This document shows positions 28,576 through 35,734 of a DNA stretch of 42,813 nucleotides, piece after piece. The notes below the pieces were generated by a model. That model searched no databases and was not told the origin of the DNA. It worked only from the letters and a program-made list of their open reading frames with translations. The DNA is taken from assembly GCA_019359375.1 (NCBI GenBank), contig JAHHHL010000053.1, positions 1-42,813 of the forward strand, given 5' to 3'. The position numbers and the translations under genes are program-made. Each line of letters starts with the position of its first letter. The first letter of the stretch is position 1. This DNA comes from Lyngbya sp. HA4199-MV5 (lineage in GTDB: Bacteria > Cyanobacteriota > Cyanobacteriia > Leptolyngbyales > Leptolyngbyaceae).

Positions 28576-29748
28576 TTATAGTTGATCGAGCTTGGTTTTA
28601 AGTGCCTCAAGTTCGTCATTCACAGCCGGATCAGGCGTTGCTGTTGAGGAAGCTTTAACGACTGTTGATTCTGCGGTTGTGGTGCCTGGAAGCTGAACCT
28701 GTTCCTGCGGTGCTGACCCTAAGAGGTACGCTTTCATTGCTGCCAGTTCATCATCCACGCTGTTACCAGATTCCAGAAAGGCAAATTGACTTTCTAGATC
28801 CGCGCCTGCCAGTTCGGCTGCTGCCTGAGAACGTGCTTCCATTTGCAGCACTTTATCTTCCATGCGCTCAAAGGCTGACATTGCCCTACTGGTGCTCAAC
28901 CGACCTACTGTGCTTTGCAGTTGCCCATTTGCTTTAGCAGCAGCAATCTGCGCCTTCAAGCGAGTTCTCATCACTTTTGCTTCAGCAATTTTGGCTTCTA
29001 GAAGGGTTATATTTTGCTTAAGAGTTTTCACTGAAGCTGGTTTTTGGTTAAGCTGATCTTTAACGCTGCTGAGAATGCCAGCGTGCATCTTCTTACGGCT
29101 CAAAGCTTCTCGTGCCAGAAATTCATCGTCTTTTTGCAAAGCAAGTTGTGCCCGCCCTTCCCATTTACTGACTTCCGCTTGTGCCTGTGCATACTGCTGT
29201 TGAAGTCGCTTCTGACTGGCAACTAAAGTGATACTTGCTTGATGGGCGTTTCGCAAGTCTGCCTCCATCTGCTCGATCGCGCTATCCAAAAGCTTTTCTG
29301 GATCGATACCTTGTTGAAGGAGACGATTTAAGCCAACTAAACCCAGTCCAATCACGGCTCCACCTGCTGCCATTGAAGCCATACCAACCCCGATCGCGCC
29401 TCCACCAGCCGCGATACCAACGCCTCCAATCGCTGCTGAAGTTGCTACACCTGCGACGGCTCCAATCGCCGCAGCACTGGTAGAGGAACCATCGCTTTCC
29501 ATGAGCGATCGCAACACTTCATAAAGGGCAGCACCCGTTAACGCACCAGCAGCAGCGAGCGGAACAGCACCCAGGCTATAGCCTGCCCCACCTGCTAAGA
29601 TTCCAACCTTGCCAATAGAAGCACCTGCAACAGCTCCTCCAGCAACCAGAGCAGTTCCTTCGTTCAGGTAATTCTCTTCACAATCACCTTTACTAGAGTT
29701 CAGTTCGGCTCGAACTACGCGGCTCATGCGATCGAATAGCTGTCCCAT
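28576..29748 (-). CDS. PspA/IM30 (Vipp1)-family protein with a glycine-rich hydrophobic insertion
   Basis: Residues 1-17 (MGQLFDRMSRVVRAELN) equal helix alpha-0 of PspA/Vipp1. The rest of the family begins at 148 with DPEKLLDSAIEQMEADLRNA, then QKRLQQQYAQAQAEVSKWEG, AQLALQKDDEFLAREALSRK and long helices up to about 345. Between them, residues 31-146 form a Gly/Ala/Val-rich hydrophobic stretch (VAGGAVAGASIGKVGILAGG, AIGGVGIAAGGGAIGVGMAS) like glycine-zipper or membrane-inserting segments. The C-terminus has two VDDELAAMKAYL / VNDELEALKTKL motifs as in Vipp1 tails, separated by a T/S/P linker. PspA/IM30 proteins form ESCRT-III-like assemblies that protect or remodel membranes. This version could be permanently membrane-anchored; that is inference. 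Confidence 0.85.
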   Translation of the reverse strand: MGQLFDRMSRVVRAELNSSKGDCEENYLNEGTALVAGGAVAGASIGKVGILAGGAGYSLGAVPLAAAGALTGAALYEVLRSLMESDGSSTSAAAIGAVAGVATSAAIGGVGIAAGGGAIGVGMASMAAGGAVIGLGLVGLNRLLQQGIDPEKLLDSAIEQMEADLRNAHQASITLVASQKRLQQQYAQAQAEVSKWEGRAQLALQKDDEFLAREALSRKKMHAGILSSVKDQLNQKPASVKTLKQNITLLEAKIAEAKVMRTRLKAQIAAAKANGQLQSTVGRLSTSRAMSAFERMEDKVLQMEARSQAAAELAGADLESQFAFLESGNSVDDELAAMKAYLLGSAPQEQVQLPGTTTAESTVVKASSTATPDPAVNDELEALKTKLDQL

Positions 29749-30059
29749 AGCGCTCTAATCCCCCTCGTGCTTCTTGGCAGCATCTAACACTCCAAGCTTA
29801 AGCGCAGTTAACTTTGAATGTTTAGTGAGGATTACGCAAATCTATCTCATCTTCAAAAAGTTCTTGTCAATCTAAAGCCTTGTGCTGCACGAAAAATTCA
29901 GCAGTCTAGTGGCGAAGTTTGCTCTGGCAGGCAGCATAAATATTTCCACATAGGGACTTTGTATATCGACGCTAATGTATTGTTGGGTCGCTGGCTGCAA
30001 TAATAGAATCGTCTCTAGCTACAATTAAGGCACTGATAGGATTTGCAAGGTTTAGCCCT
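29749..30059. other. Gene-free stretch
   Basis: A 61-codon frame at 29818-30003 has no recognisable features. I see no hairpin or repeat of note. It separates the divergent PspA-like and antitoxin genes and should hold both promoters. Confidence 0.5.
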
Positions 30060-30305
30060 ATGCCTGATATAACTGTTAGCCTCAGCAACACGTCTCACGC
30101 AACGTTAATCAAATTAGCAGAAACCTCTGGCGAGTCGATGCAGACGGTTTTGGACAAGGCGATCGAGAACTATCGTCGGCATGTTTTTCTCATGCAAGCT
30201 AATCAAGCGTTTGATGCCTTGAGGCAAAATCAAGCCCTTTGGCAGGAAGAACTAGCGGAGAGAGGTTTATGGGATCAGACAATGGCTGATGGAGTCGTGG
30301 AATAG
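30060..30305 (+). CDS. Ribbon-helix-helix-like antitoxin
   Basis: The 81-aa product begins MPDITVSLSNTSHATLIKLA and continues SMQTVLDKAIENYRRHVFLM and ALWQEELAERGLWDQTMADG. The start has the strand-helix-helix pattern of RHH antitoxins; the tail is of the type seen with MazF partners. The expected toxin frame opens at ATG 30289 inside this gene but is only a remnant. Confidence 0.75.
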   Translation: MPDITVSLSNTSHATLIKLAETSGESMQTVLDKAIENYRRHVFLMQANQAFDALRQNQALWQEELAERGLWDQTMADGVVE

Positions 30306-30411
30306 TGGCACAGCAATTTCTGTACAGCGGCTTGAAAAGCGTTGGGGTGTGGTTTCTCCAGAAACACTGGTAGCAGTGGAAGATAGACTGAGAATTTTAA
30401 TGGGGCTGTGA
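30289..30411 (+). pseudogene. Internally deleted MazF-type toxin remnant
   Basis: ATG 30289 opens a 40-codon frame, MESWNSGTAISVQRLEKRWG then VVSPETLVAVEDRLRILMGL. From VQRLEKRWG on it matches the C-terminal helix region of MazF toxins (KWGVVSPETM..IE..L). The central and N-terminal fold of about 75 residues is absent. The position overlapping the antitoxin is what an intact toxin would have, so an internal deletion is likely. Its stop overlaps the GTG of the next gene. Confidence 0.65.
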
Positions 30412-31061
30412 AAAATACGGACGTTAAGGGTTCATTTCATATTTACCTTCATGGGTTTGCATCGAGTCCTCGATCGACCAAAGCGAGAGATCTAAGCGAT
30501 CGCTTTGCTAACCTCAACATTCCTTTAACCATTCCCGATCTGAACCAGAGCGACTTTACCCATCTCACGCTGAGCCGTCAGATTCAACAGGTCGAAGCAC
30601 TCTTTCCACCTGCACCAGAACACGTCACGTTGATCGGCTCCAGCTTTGGAGGATTGACCGCTGCCTGGTTGGGGGAAAAGCATGCACAAGTCGATCGCCT
30701 CGTTTTATTAGCACCTGCCTTTGGTTTTCTAGATCACTGGCTCTCTCGCCTGGGTGACGTGCAGGTGAAGCAGTGGCAAACAGACGGCACGCTTCCGGTT
30801 TACCACTATGGCGAGGCAAAAAAACTTCCGCTCAGCTATGGCTTTGTGACGGATGCGATGCAGTATCGAGAGGAAGAGTTGGCGCGATCGCTTCCCACGC
30901 TGATTCTGCACGGCAAGCATGATGACGTGATTCCTCTACAGGCAAGCATCGACTTTGCCAACAGCCGTCCCTGGGTGCAGTTGGTTGAATTGGACAGCGA
31001 TCACGCCCTCACAGATGTTAGCACCGAGATTTGGCGGGCAATGCAGAACTTTTGTTTTTAG
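30408..31061 (+). CDS. YqiA-like alpha/beta-hydrolase
   Basis: The 217-aa product has the small YqiA/YcfP esterase layout: IYLHGFASSPRSTKA, nucleophile serine in LIGSSFGGLTAAWL, acid aspartate in LILHGKHDDVIP and histidine in ELDSDHALTD. The family comprises esterases acting on acyl-CoA or short acyl substrates; the real substrate is unknown. The GTG start at 30408 overlaps the toxin remnant stop; later starts would cut into the first strand. Confidence 0.83.
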   Translation: MKNTDVKGSFHIYLHGFASSPRSTKARDLSDRFANLNIPLTIPDLNQSDFTHLTLSRQIQQVEALFPPAPEHVTLIGSSFGGLTAAWLGEKHAQVDRLVLLAPAFGFLDHWLSRLGDVQVKQWQTDGTLPVYHYGEAKKLPLSYGFVTDAMQYREEELARSLPTLILHGKHDDVIPLQASIDFANSRPWVQLVELDSDHALTDVSTEIWRAMQNFCF

Positions 31062-31070
31062 ATTTTGTAA

Positions 31071-31090
31071 GGACGTTACATGTAACGTCC
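31071..31090. terminator. 20-bp perfect palindrome between convergent genes
   Basis: GGACGTTACATGTAACGTCC is self-complementary and lies in the 47-bp gap between the hydrolase and DHS-like genes. It resembles widespread GTAGGGACGTTACATGTAAC-type cyanobacterial palindromes and could end transcription from both sides, though it lacks a T-run. Confidence 0.5.
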
Positions 31091-31108
31091 CTACAGAAGA
31101 TGTCGATC

Positions 31109-32305
31109 CTACTTCCGGTGAATCGGGGTGCCGCAAGGGTAGGTAGCCACCAATTCCCGTACTGCTGGTTCCACGATTGAGATAGGCGATGATACCGACT
31201 GGGTTGGATTCTCCTTCGCCGCCAGATAGTCAGCCTGGAGTTTGGCTAAGAGTTCTTCTCGCCGATCGTACAGTCGCTTCAGGGGACGAGCCTCGCATTG
31301 ATCAATCACGTAGGCGGTCATGATGGGCAATGCGATCGTACTGTCGGTGTAGCAGACGATCGTGTTGGGTAACTCATCAGGGTCAACCTTGCCCCAGCTC
31401 ACGGCTTCGCTTGGCGTGGCACCAGACAACCCGCCTGTATCAGGACGTGCATCCGTCACCTGGATAAAGTAGTCGTGTCCCCGTTCTTCCAATCCCAGCA
31501 CTTCATGCAGTTGGGGTTGGGTTTGCAGCAGGAAGTTTTTGGGACTACCACCCCCAATAATCAGCGCTGCACTTTTGCCTTCAATATCAGGACTACCCGT
31601 TTCACGCGCAGCATAGGCGATCGCGGCGGTTTCGTTCACATCCAGCGAGGGATCGAGGACCAGTTGGGAGCCTTCCAGGGCGATCGCGGCAATATTCATG
31701 CCGATCGAGCTATCGCCAGGAGACGAAGTGTAGATGGGTACGCCGCACTCATATGCCGTTGCCAGCAGGCAGGAATTTTTCACCCCCACTTGCTTCTCCA
31801 CTTCGCTCACATACTTGCCCAGCAGATAGTGAAACTCTGCTGTACTCATGCGCTTCTGGAAGGGTTCGGCTTTCAGCAATTCGCGCAGAAAGGCATCGGT
31901 TTCCAGCAGCACGTCGTAGTCAAATACAATGTCGTAAATGCGAATGCGACCTTCCTGACGCAGCTTCACATCATCTAGAAAAGGGCTGCTGGAGTAGAGT
32001 TCCAGTCCTAACCCGTAGTGCATATCGTGGTACAGGTTTGCGCCTGTGCTGATGATCCAATCCACAAAGCCGTGACGCATTAAGGGAGCAAGTACCGATA
32101 CCCCAAAACCAGCGGGGGTCATGGCACCAGAGAGGCTCAAACCAACCGTAACGCCTGGTTGTATCACTTCGCGGCTCAACAGGTGACAGATTTCGCGCAA
32201 ACGGGCAGAGTTATACGCCGTGAAATAACCGTCAATCAGGTCAACGACGCTGATCGAGGCAGGCATGGGGGAGGGTGCGATTTTGTGGCTAAGCAGTTTC
32301 GACAT
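31109..32305 (-). CDS. Deoxyhypusine-synthase-family protein
   Basis: The 398-aa protein carries the DHS fold: [70 protein letters not shown] and [20 protein letters not shown] followed by GK. The lysine K306 in EAVSWGK is at the place of the enzyme-imine lysine of eukaryotic DHS. DHS uses NAD+ to transfer the aminobutyl group of spermidine. Bacteria lack eIF5A, so bacterial homologues are thought to make homospermidine or related polyamines. The actual acceptor here is unknown. It is probably monocistronic. Confidence 0.85.
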   Translation of the reverse strand: MSKLLSHKIAPSPMPASISVVDLIDGYFTAYNSARLREICHLLSREVIQPGVTVGLSLSGAMTPAGFGVSVLAPLMRHGFVDWIISTGANLYHDMHYGLGLELYSSSPFLDDVKLRQEGRIRIYDIVFDYDVLLETDAFLRELLKAEPFQKRMSTAEFHYLLGKYVSEVEKQVGVKNSCLLATAYECGVPIYTSSPGDSSIGMNIAAIALEGSQLVLDPSLDVNETAAIAYAARETGSPDIEGKSAALIIGGGSPKNFLLQTQPQLHEVLGLEERGHDYFIQVTDARPDTGGLSGATPSEAVSWGKVDPDELPNTIVCYTDSTIALPIMTAYVIDQCEARPLKRLYDRREELLAKLQADYLAAKENPTQSVSSPISIVEPAVRELVATYPCGTPIHRK

Positions 32306-32970
32306 GATTTGACTCCAACAAGAGTGGACAGCATAAAAGAAGTGAGAGGGTTTACAGACAGCACCTCAAGCTAACCAGCACCCCAACCTCAGCAGGGCGA
32401 TCGCTAGCGCTACAAGACAGGTAAAGCTGCTCAAAAGGCATGACTGGCAAGCACAAGCGATTGCGCCTCAACCAGCTACATTCAGGTTTCCCGTAAAACA
32501 GAACCTGTCTGATATTCGGTTCAAAAAATTCTCCTATAGAGAACATGACCGACCCAGTTCACAAAACAGTAGTCAAGAGAAAGGGTTCATTGAGAACCAT
32601 TCAAGCCAATCTCTACTGATAGTGAACCTTAAGTTACAGGTCGGTCAGCTCATACTGGGCGCTTCACAACGGTCAGCCCAGGATATCGCGGGATCACATT
32701 GCCGCTTCCGCTTTAGTTTCATCTCCAGGTACCAGAGCGGTTTCCAAGGATACCCAGTTAAGGAAGGAAGTTTCAATGCTTTTACACAACCTTCAGACAC
32801 TAGCACCATTAATTTAACACTATTGTTTCCAGGCTTCTTCACCAAACGGATGATTTTTCCCGTCCTTTGTCGGAAACTGTAGCTTAAACAACATCACTTC
32901 TCTCTGCTTTCCATTCGCCTCGCGATCGTCCGCTCTCCTGACTGTTTTACCCACTTCATTAGAACCCACT
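32306..32970. other. 665-bp gene-free stretch upstream of cobO
   Basis: No frame resembles a protein. GGTTC-attga-GAACC near 32587 is a small hairpin. I looked for cobalamin-riboswitch features because cobO follows and saw no convincing conserved core. Promoters for both divergent flanking genes must lie here. Confidence 0.5.
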
Positions 32971-33612
32971 GTGACTTCTCCTTCAACGCCTCCACCCGAT
33001 CGCACCCCTTCTCTCACCGCCGAACAGCATCGCCAGAAAATGGAGCGGCGCAAAATCGTACAAGATCAACGCCTTGCCGACATGACTGAAGCCAAGGGAC
33101 TAATCATCGTAAATACGGGCAACGGCAAGGGCAAAACAACGGCGGCGCTGGGGATGGTGCTGCGATCGCTCGGTCATGGCTACAACGTGGCGATCGTCCA
33201 GTTCATTAAAGGAGCCTGGGAACCAGCGGAGAAAGCCGCCTTCAGCCATTGGTCAGAGCAACTGGAATTTCACGCGATGGGCGAAGGCTTTACCTGGGAA
33301 ACGCAAGACCGCGATCGAGATACCCAAAAAGCCCAAGAAGCCTGGGAAAAGGCACTCACCTTTATCCAAAATCCCGACTTCAAACTCGTTTTGCTGGATG
33401 AGGTCAATATCGCGCTCAAATTGGGCTATCTCACAACTGAGCAAGTGTTAGCAGGATTAGAGCAAAAGCCCGCCGATTCTCATGTGATTTTGACTGGACG
33501 CGGCGCACCGAAAGAGCTGTGCGATCGAGCCGACCTTGTAACCGAAATGACGCTAGTAAAACACCCCTTCCGGGAACAGGGCGTGAAAGCACAGGCAGGT
33601 ATTGAATTTTGA
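32971..33612 (+). CDS. cobO: Cob(I)yrinic acid a,c-diamide adenosyltransferase
   Basis: The 213-aa CobO/BtuR enzyme has the modified P-loop VNTGNGKGKTTAALGMVLRS, VAIVQFIKGAW, LVLLDEVNIALKLGYL and HVILTGRGAPKELCDRADLV. It transfers the adenosyl group of ATP to cobalt in corrinoid synthesis or salvage. The start is GTG 32971; the N-terminal TPPPDRTPSLTAEQHRQKME is the usual variable arm. No other cobalamin gene is nearby. Confidence 0.92.
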   Translation: MTSPSTPPPDRTPSLTAEQHRQKMERRKIVQDQRLADMTEAKGLIIVNTGNGKGKTTAALGMVLRSLGHGYNVAIVQFIKGAWEPAEKAAFSHWSEQLEFHAMGEGFTWETQDRDRDTQKAQEAWEKALTFIQNPDFKLVLLDEVNIALKLGYLTTEQVLAGLEQKPADSHVILTGRGAPKELCDRADLVTEMTLVKHPFREQGVKAQAGIEF

Positions 33613-33826
33613 GGGAGGGGCGATCGCACTGGTGTGCCGACTATACGCAGCGATCGAGGTGTTTTGGGGTGGTAGTTGAGGGGCGATAGCGATCAAAGCA
33701 TAGATGAAGCCATATGAACGGCTCAGGGTTTTCTCGGTGAGGAGAACCACACTCAAAGACTTATGGAAGACTGCGTAGTGAGTCTGTGTCTACAAACACC
33801 AACATGTTTAGGTGCAAGACAACATA

Positions 33827-34542
33827 ATGGATGAGTCTCATCGAGATCATTTCTCATCTTTATCACTAGAACGACTACTTGAAGAACTGGAAAACCTTAT
33901 CGTTCTTGAATTCCAAAGGAGCGGCAAGCCCTGGGTTAGTGTGGTGATATTAACCGAGTTATTTTATGAAAAGTACGGAGCTTCACCTGAAGCGGCTTTG
34001 AAAGCTCAAAGCTGTAGTGACAGTTTGAGAAATTTGCTTAAAAAAGTGGGCGTTTTTCAATCTACCCTACTCAATTACCTCAAGAGTTTTATGTTGCTCT
34101 TATGAAAACCATTCTTCCTAATCGGTCATCGTCTCAGCCAACTTTAATACAGTACACAGTCAAGCGACCTTGGAAGATTGATGGGCGCTTGTTGAGAAGA
34201 TTGAAAGCTGATAACGCTGAGGAAGTCCCCTTGTTTCAAACTAGAGGAACTCGAAAGTATCAATTCAACTTGATTTCCGAGATCAAGTCAGTAAGCGACT
34301 TGGAGGTGGCTCTGACAGAGATTGTCAGGGAGTTGACATTACATAAGCCGAAACAGTTTGTGACGATCGCGGCATTAAGTGAAAAGTTTTGCGCTTATTA
34401 TAAGCAACCAATCAAGGTTGTAATGCGTAATGTATGCCCTGATATGAAGTTGATTGAGCTACTTCAGACAATGCCTGGTCTCTGTGTTCAAAATGTGGAT
34501 AATGATTGGCAGATCAGGTTAGAAGCTGATTCAGTAGAATGA
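33827..34542 (+). CDS. LOTUS/OST-HTH-like two-domain protein, split by a one-base shift
   Basis: The first frame (ATG 33827, or GTG 33812) reads LERLLEELENLIVLEFQRSG, KPWVSVVILTELFYEKYGAS and SCSDSLRNLLKKV, then runs to a stop at 34105. In the -1 frame, directly after the A-run, the sequence reads KSGRFSIYPTQLPQEFYVAL and continues into MKTILPN...LTEIVRELTLHKPKQFVTIA, ALSEKFCAYYKQPIKVVMRN, ending at 34542. A run of six A (34040-34045) is where the frames part. Seven A, or a -1 slip, would give LLKKSGRFSIYPTQLPQ, a coherent winged-helix. The result would be two LOTUS-like RNA-binding domains. Causes could be mutation, sequencing error or slippage. Confidence 0.65.
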
Positions 34543-34561
34543 CATATCAAGCAGCGATGCA

Positions 34562-34882
34562 TCATCCCGCGACATAAACAACTTGAGCCGTTCCTAAAAT
34601 TTCTTGCTGACGCATCCAGTTGTCGCTTTGCTCGATCGACTTCTTAGTGAGTAAATCAACGTCACGTCCAAACAACGTTTTTAGTTCACGTTTCATCCGT
34701 ACCAATTCTAAAATGCCCCAGATCGCATCGTCCTCAAAACTGACTATGATGTCTATGTCGCTGTCCGATCGAAAGTCTTCTCGTAAAACAGAACCGAAAA
34801 AAGACATTTCCTTAATTTTCCAATGCTGGCAAAAATCTGCAAGTGCTTGATGAGGCAGTTGAATGTTTGATTGTTGTCTCAA
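34562..34882 (-). CDS. MNT-domain nucleotidyltransferase (antitoxin type)
   Basis: The 106-aa product has the minimal nucleotidyltransferase motif FFGSVLREDFRSDSDIDIIV (GSx10DxD) and VDLLTKKSIEQ. MNT proteins pair with HEPN toxins and inactivate them by adding AMP. No HEPN gene follows: downstream DNA converges with the LOTUS gene. It is therefore an orphan here. The start codon ATG 34882 is preceded by AGGGAGGAGC on the minus strand, a good ribosome site. Confidence 0.86.
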   Translation of the reverse strand: MRQQSNIQLPHQALADFCQHWKIKEMSFFGSVLREDFRSDSDIDIIVSFEDDAIWGILELVRMKRELKTLFGRDVDLLTKKSIEQSDNWMRQQEILGTAQVVYVAG

Positions 34883-34989
34883 CTTAGCTCCTCCCTTTTA
34901 ATCGCTTGCGATTCAGCTATATATTGTTATACACCCTCCACAGCCCAAGACCTTTAATGCAACGACTGGACAGAGTACGGAGCAAGACT

Positions 34990-35592
34990 ATGACATCGAC
35001 GGTTCAACAACCACTGACATTCGATCGCTTCCTGGAGCAGGATCTTGAAGAAGGGCGTTATGAGCTTGTTAATGGAGAAGTTGTGAGGATATTGGCGACG
35101 AGGCAGCATAAAGATGTAGCAGATTTTGTTGAGGATACGTTGAAAGCTGAGGTTAAGCGGCTCAATCTGAATTACAAAGTCTCAAGCAAAATTGTCATCA
35201 GAACCCTAACGTCGCAAGGACGAGAGCAGGGTCGGCATCCCGATGTTAGTGTCGTTGCTAAAACAATCTGGGAAGCCAATCGAGATGCATACTCTGCCCT
35301 GGGTGAACCCCTTCAGTTAGCGGTTGAGTTCGTCTCTACCAATTGGGAAGACGACTACATCGATAAGCTAGACGAGTATGAGCGGTTGGGCATTCCTGAA
35401 TTCTGGATTGTGGATTATATGGGCTTGGGTAGTCGGGATTATTTGGGCAACCCGAAAGAACCAGCCGTACTTGTTTTCTTGCTGGATGAATTGGGGAAGT
35501 ATCAATACACGCGGTTTAGAAGCGCCGATCGCGTCCTCTCCCAAACTTTTCCAGAACTGGCGTTGACAGTGGCGCAAATCCTGGCAGTGTAA
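34990..35592 (+). CDS. Uma2-family (DUF820) endonuclease-fold protein
   Basis: The 200-aa product begins MTSTVQQPLTFDRFLEQDLE and has EEGRYELVNGEVVRI, GRHPDVSVVAKTIW, PLQLAVEFVSTNWEDDYIDK and DEYERLGIPEFWIVDYMGLG. The acidic and lysine residues of the PD-(D/E)XK core (D of HPDVSVV, E of VEFVS, K of YIDKLDEY) are present. ATG 34990 follows GGAGCAAGACT; upstream in-frame starts (34906, 34957) lack this. Role unknown, as for the family. Confidence 0.87.
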   Translation: MTSTVQQPLTFDRFLEQDLEEGRYELVNGEVVRILATRQHKDVADFVEDTLKAEVKRLNLNYKVSSKIVIRTLTSQGREQGRHPDVSVVAKTIWEANRDAYSALGEPLQLAVEFVSTNWEDDYIDKLDEYERLGIPEFWIVDYMGLGSRDYLGNPKEPAVLVFLLDELGKYQYTRFRSADRVLSQTFPELALTVAQILAV

Positions 35593-35734
35593 AACGGTTA
35601 CGGTAAGCTGCTTAACGGAGATGTTGCTTTTTCTTTTTTAGAATAGCTAGTACAATTGTTCGAGCTTGATTTCTTTTTAGAGAAGCTTGACCAAAGCCGT
35701 TTCGCTTCCTTGCCGCTAACTGAACGCATTACCT

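Noticed and set aside
29818-30003. 61-codon ORF between PspA-like and antitoxin genes
   Set aside because: It has no ribosome site, no recognisable features and is short enough to be chance.
32306-32970. Cobalamin riboswitch upstream of cobO
   Set aside because: I could not find the conserved B12-box-like core. A covariance-model search would decide.
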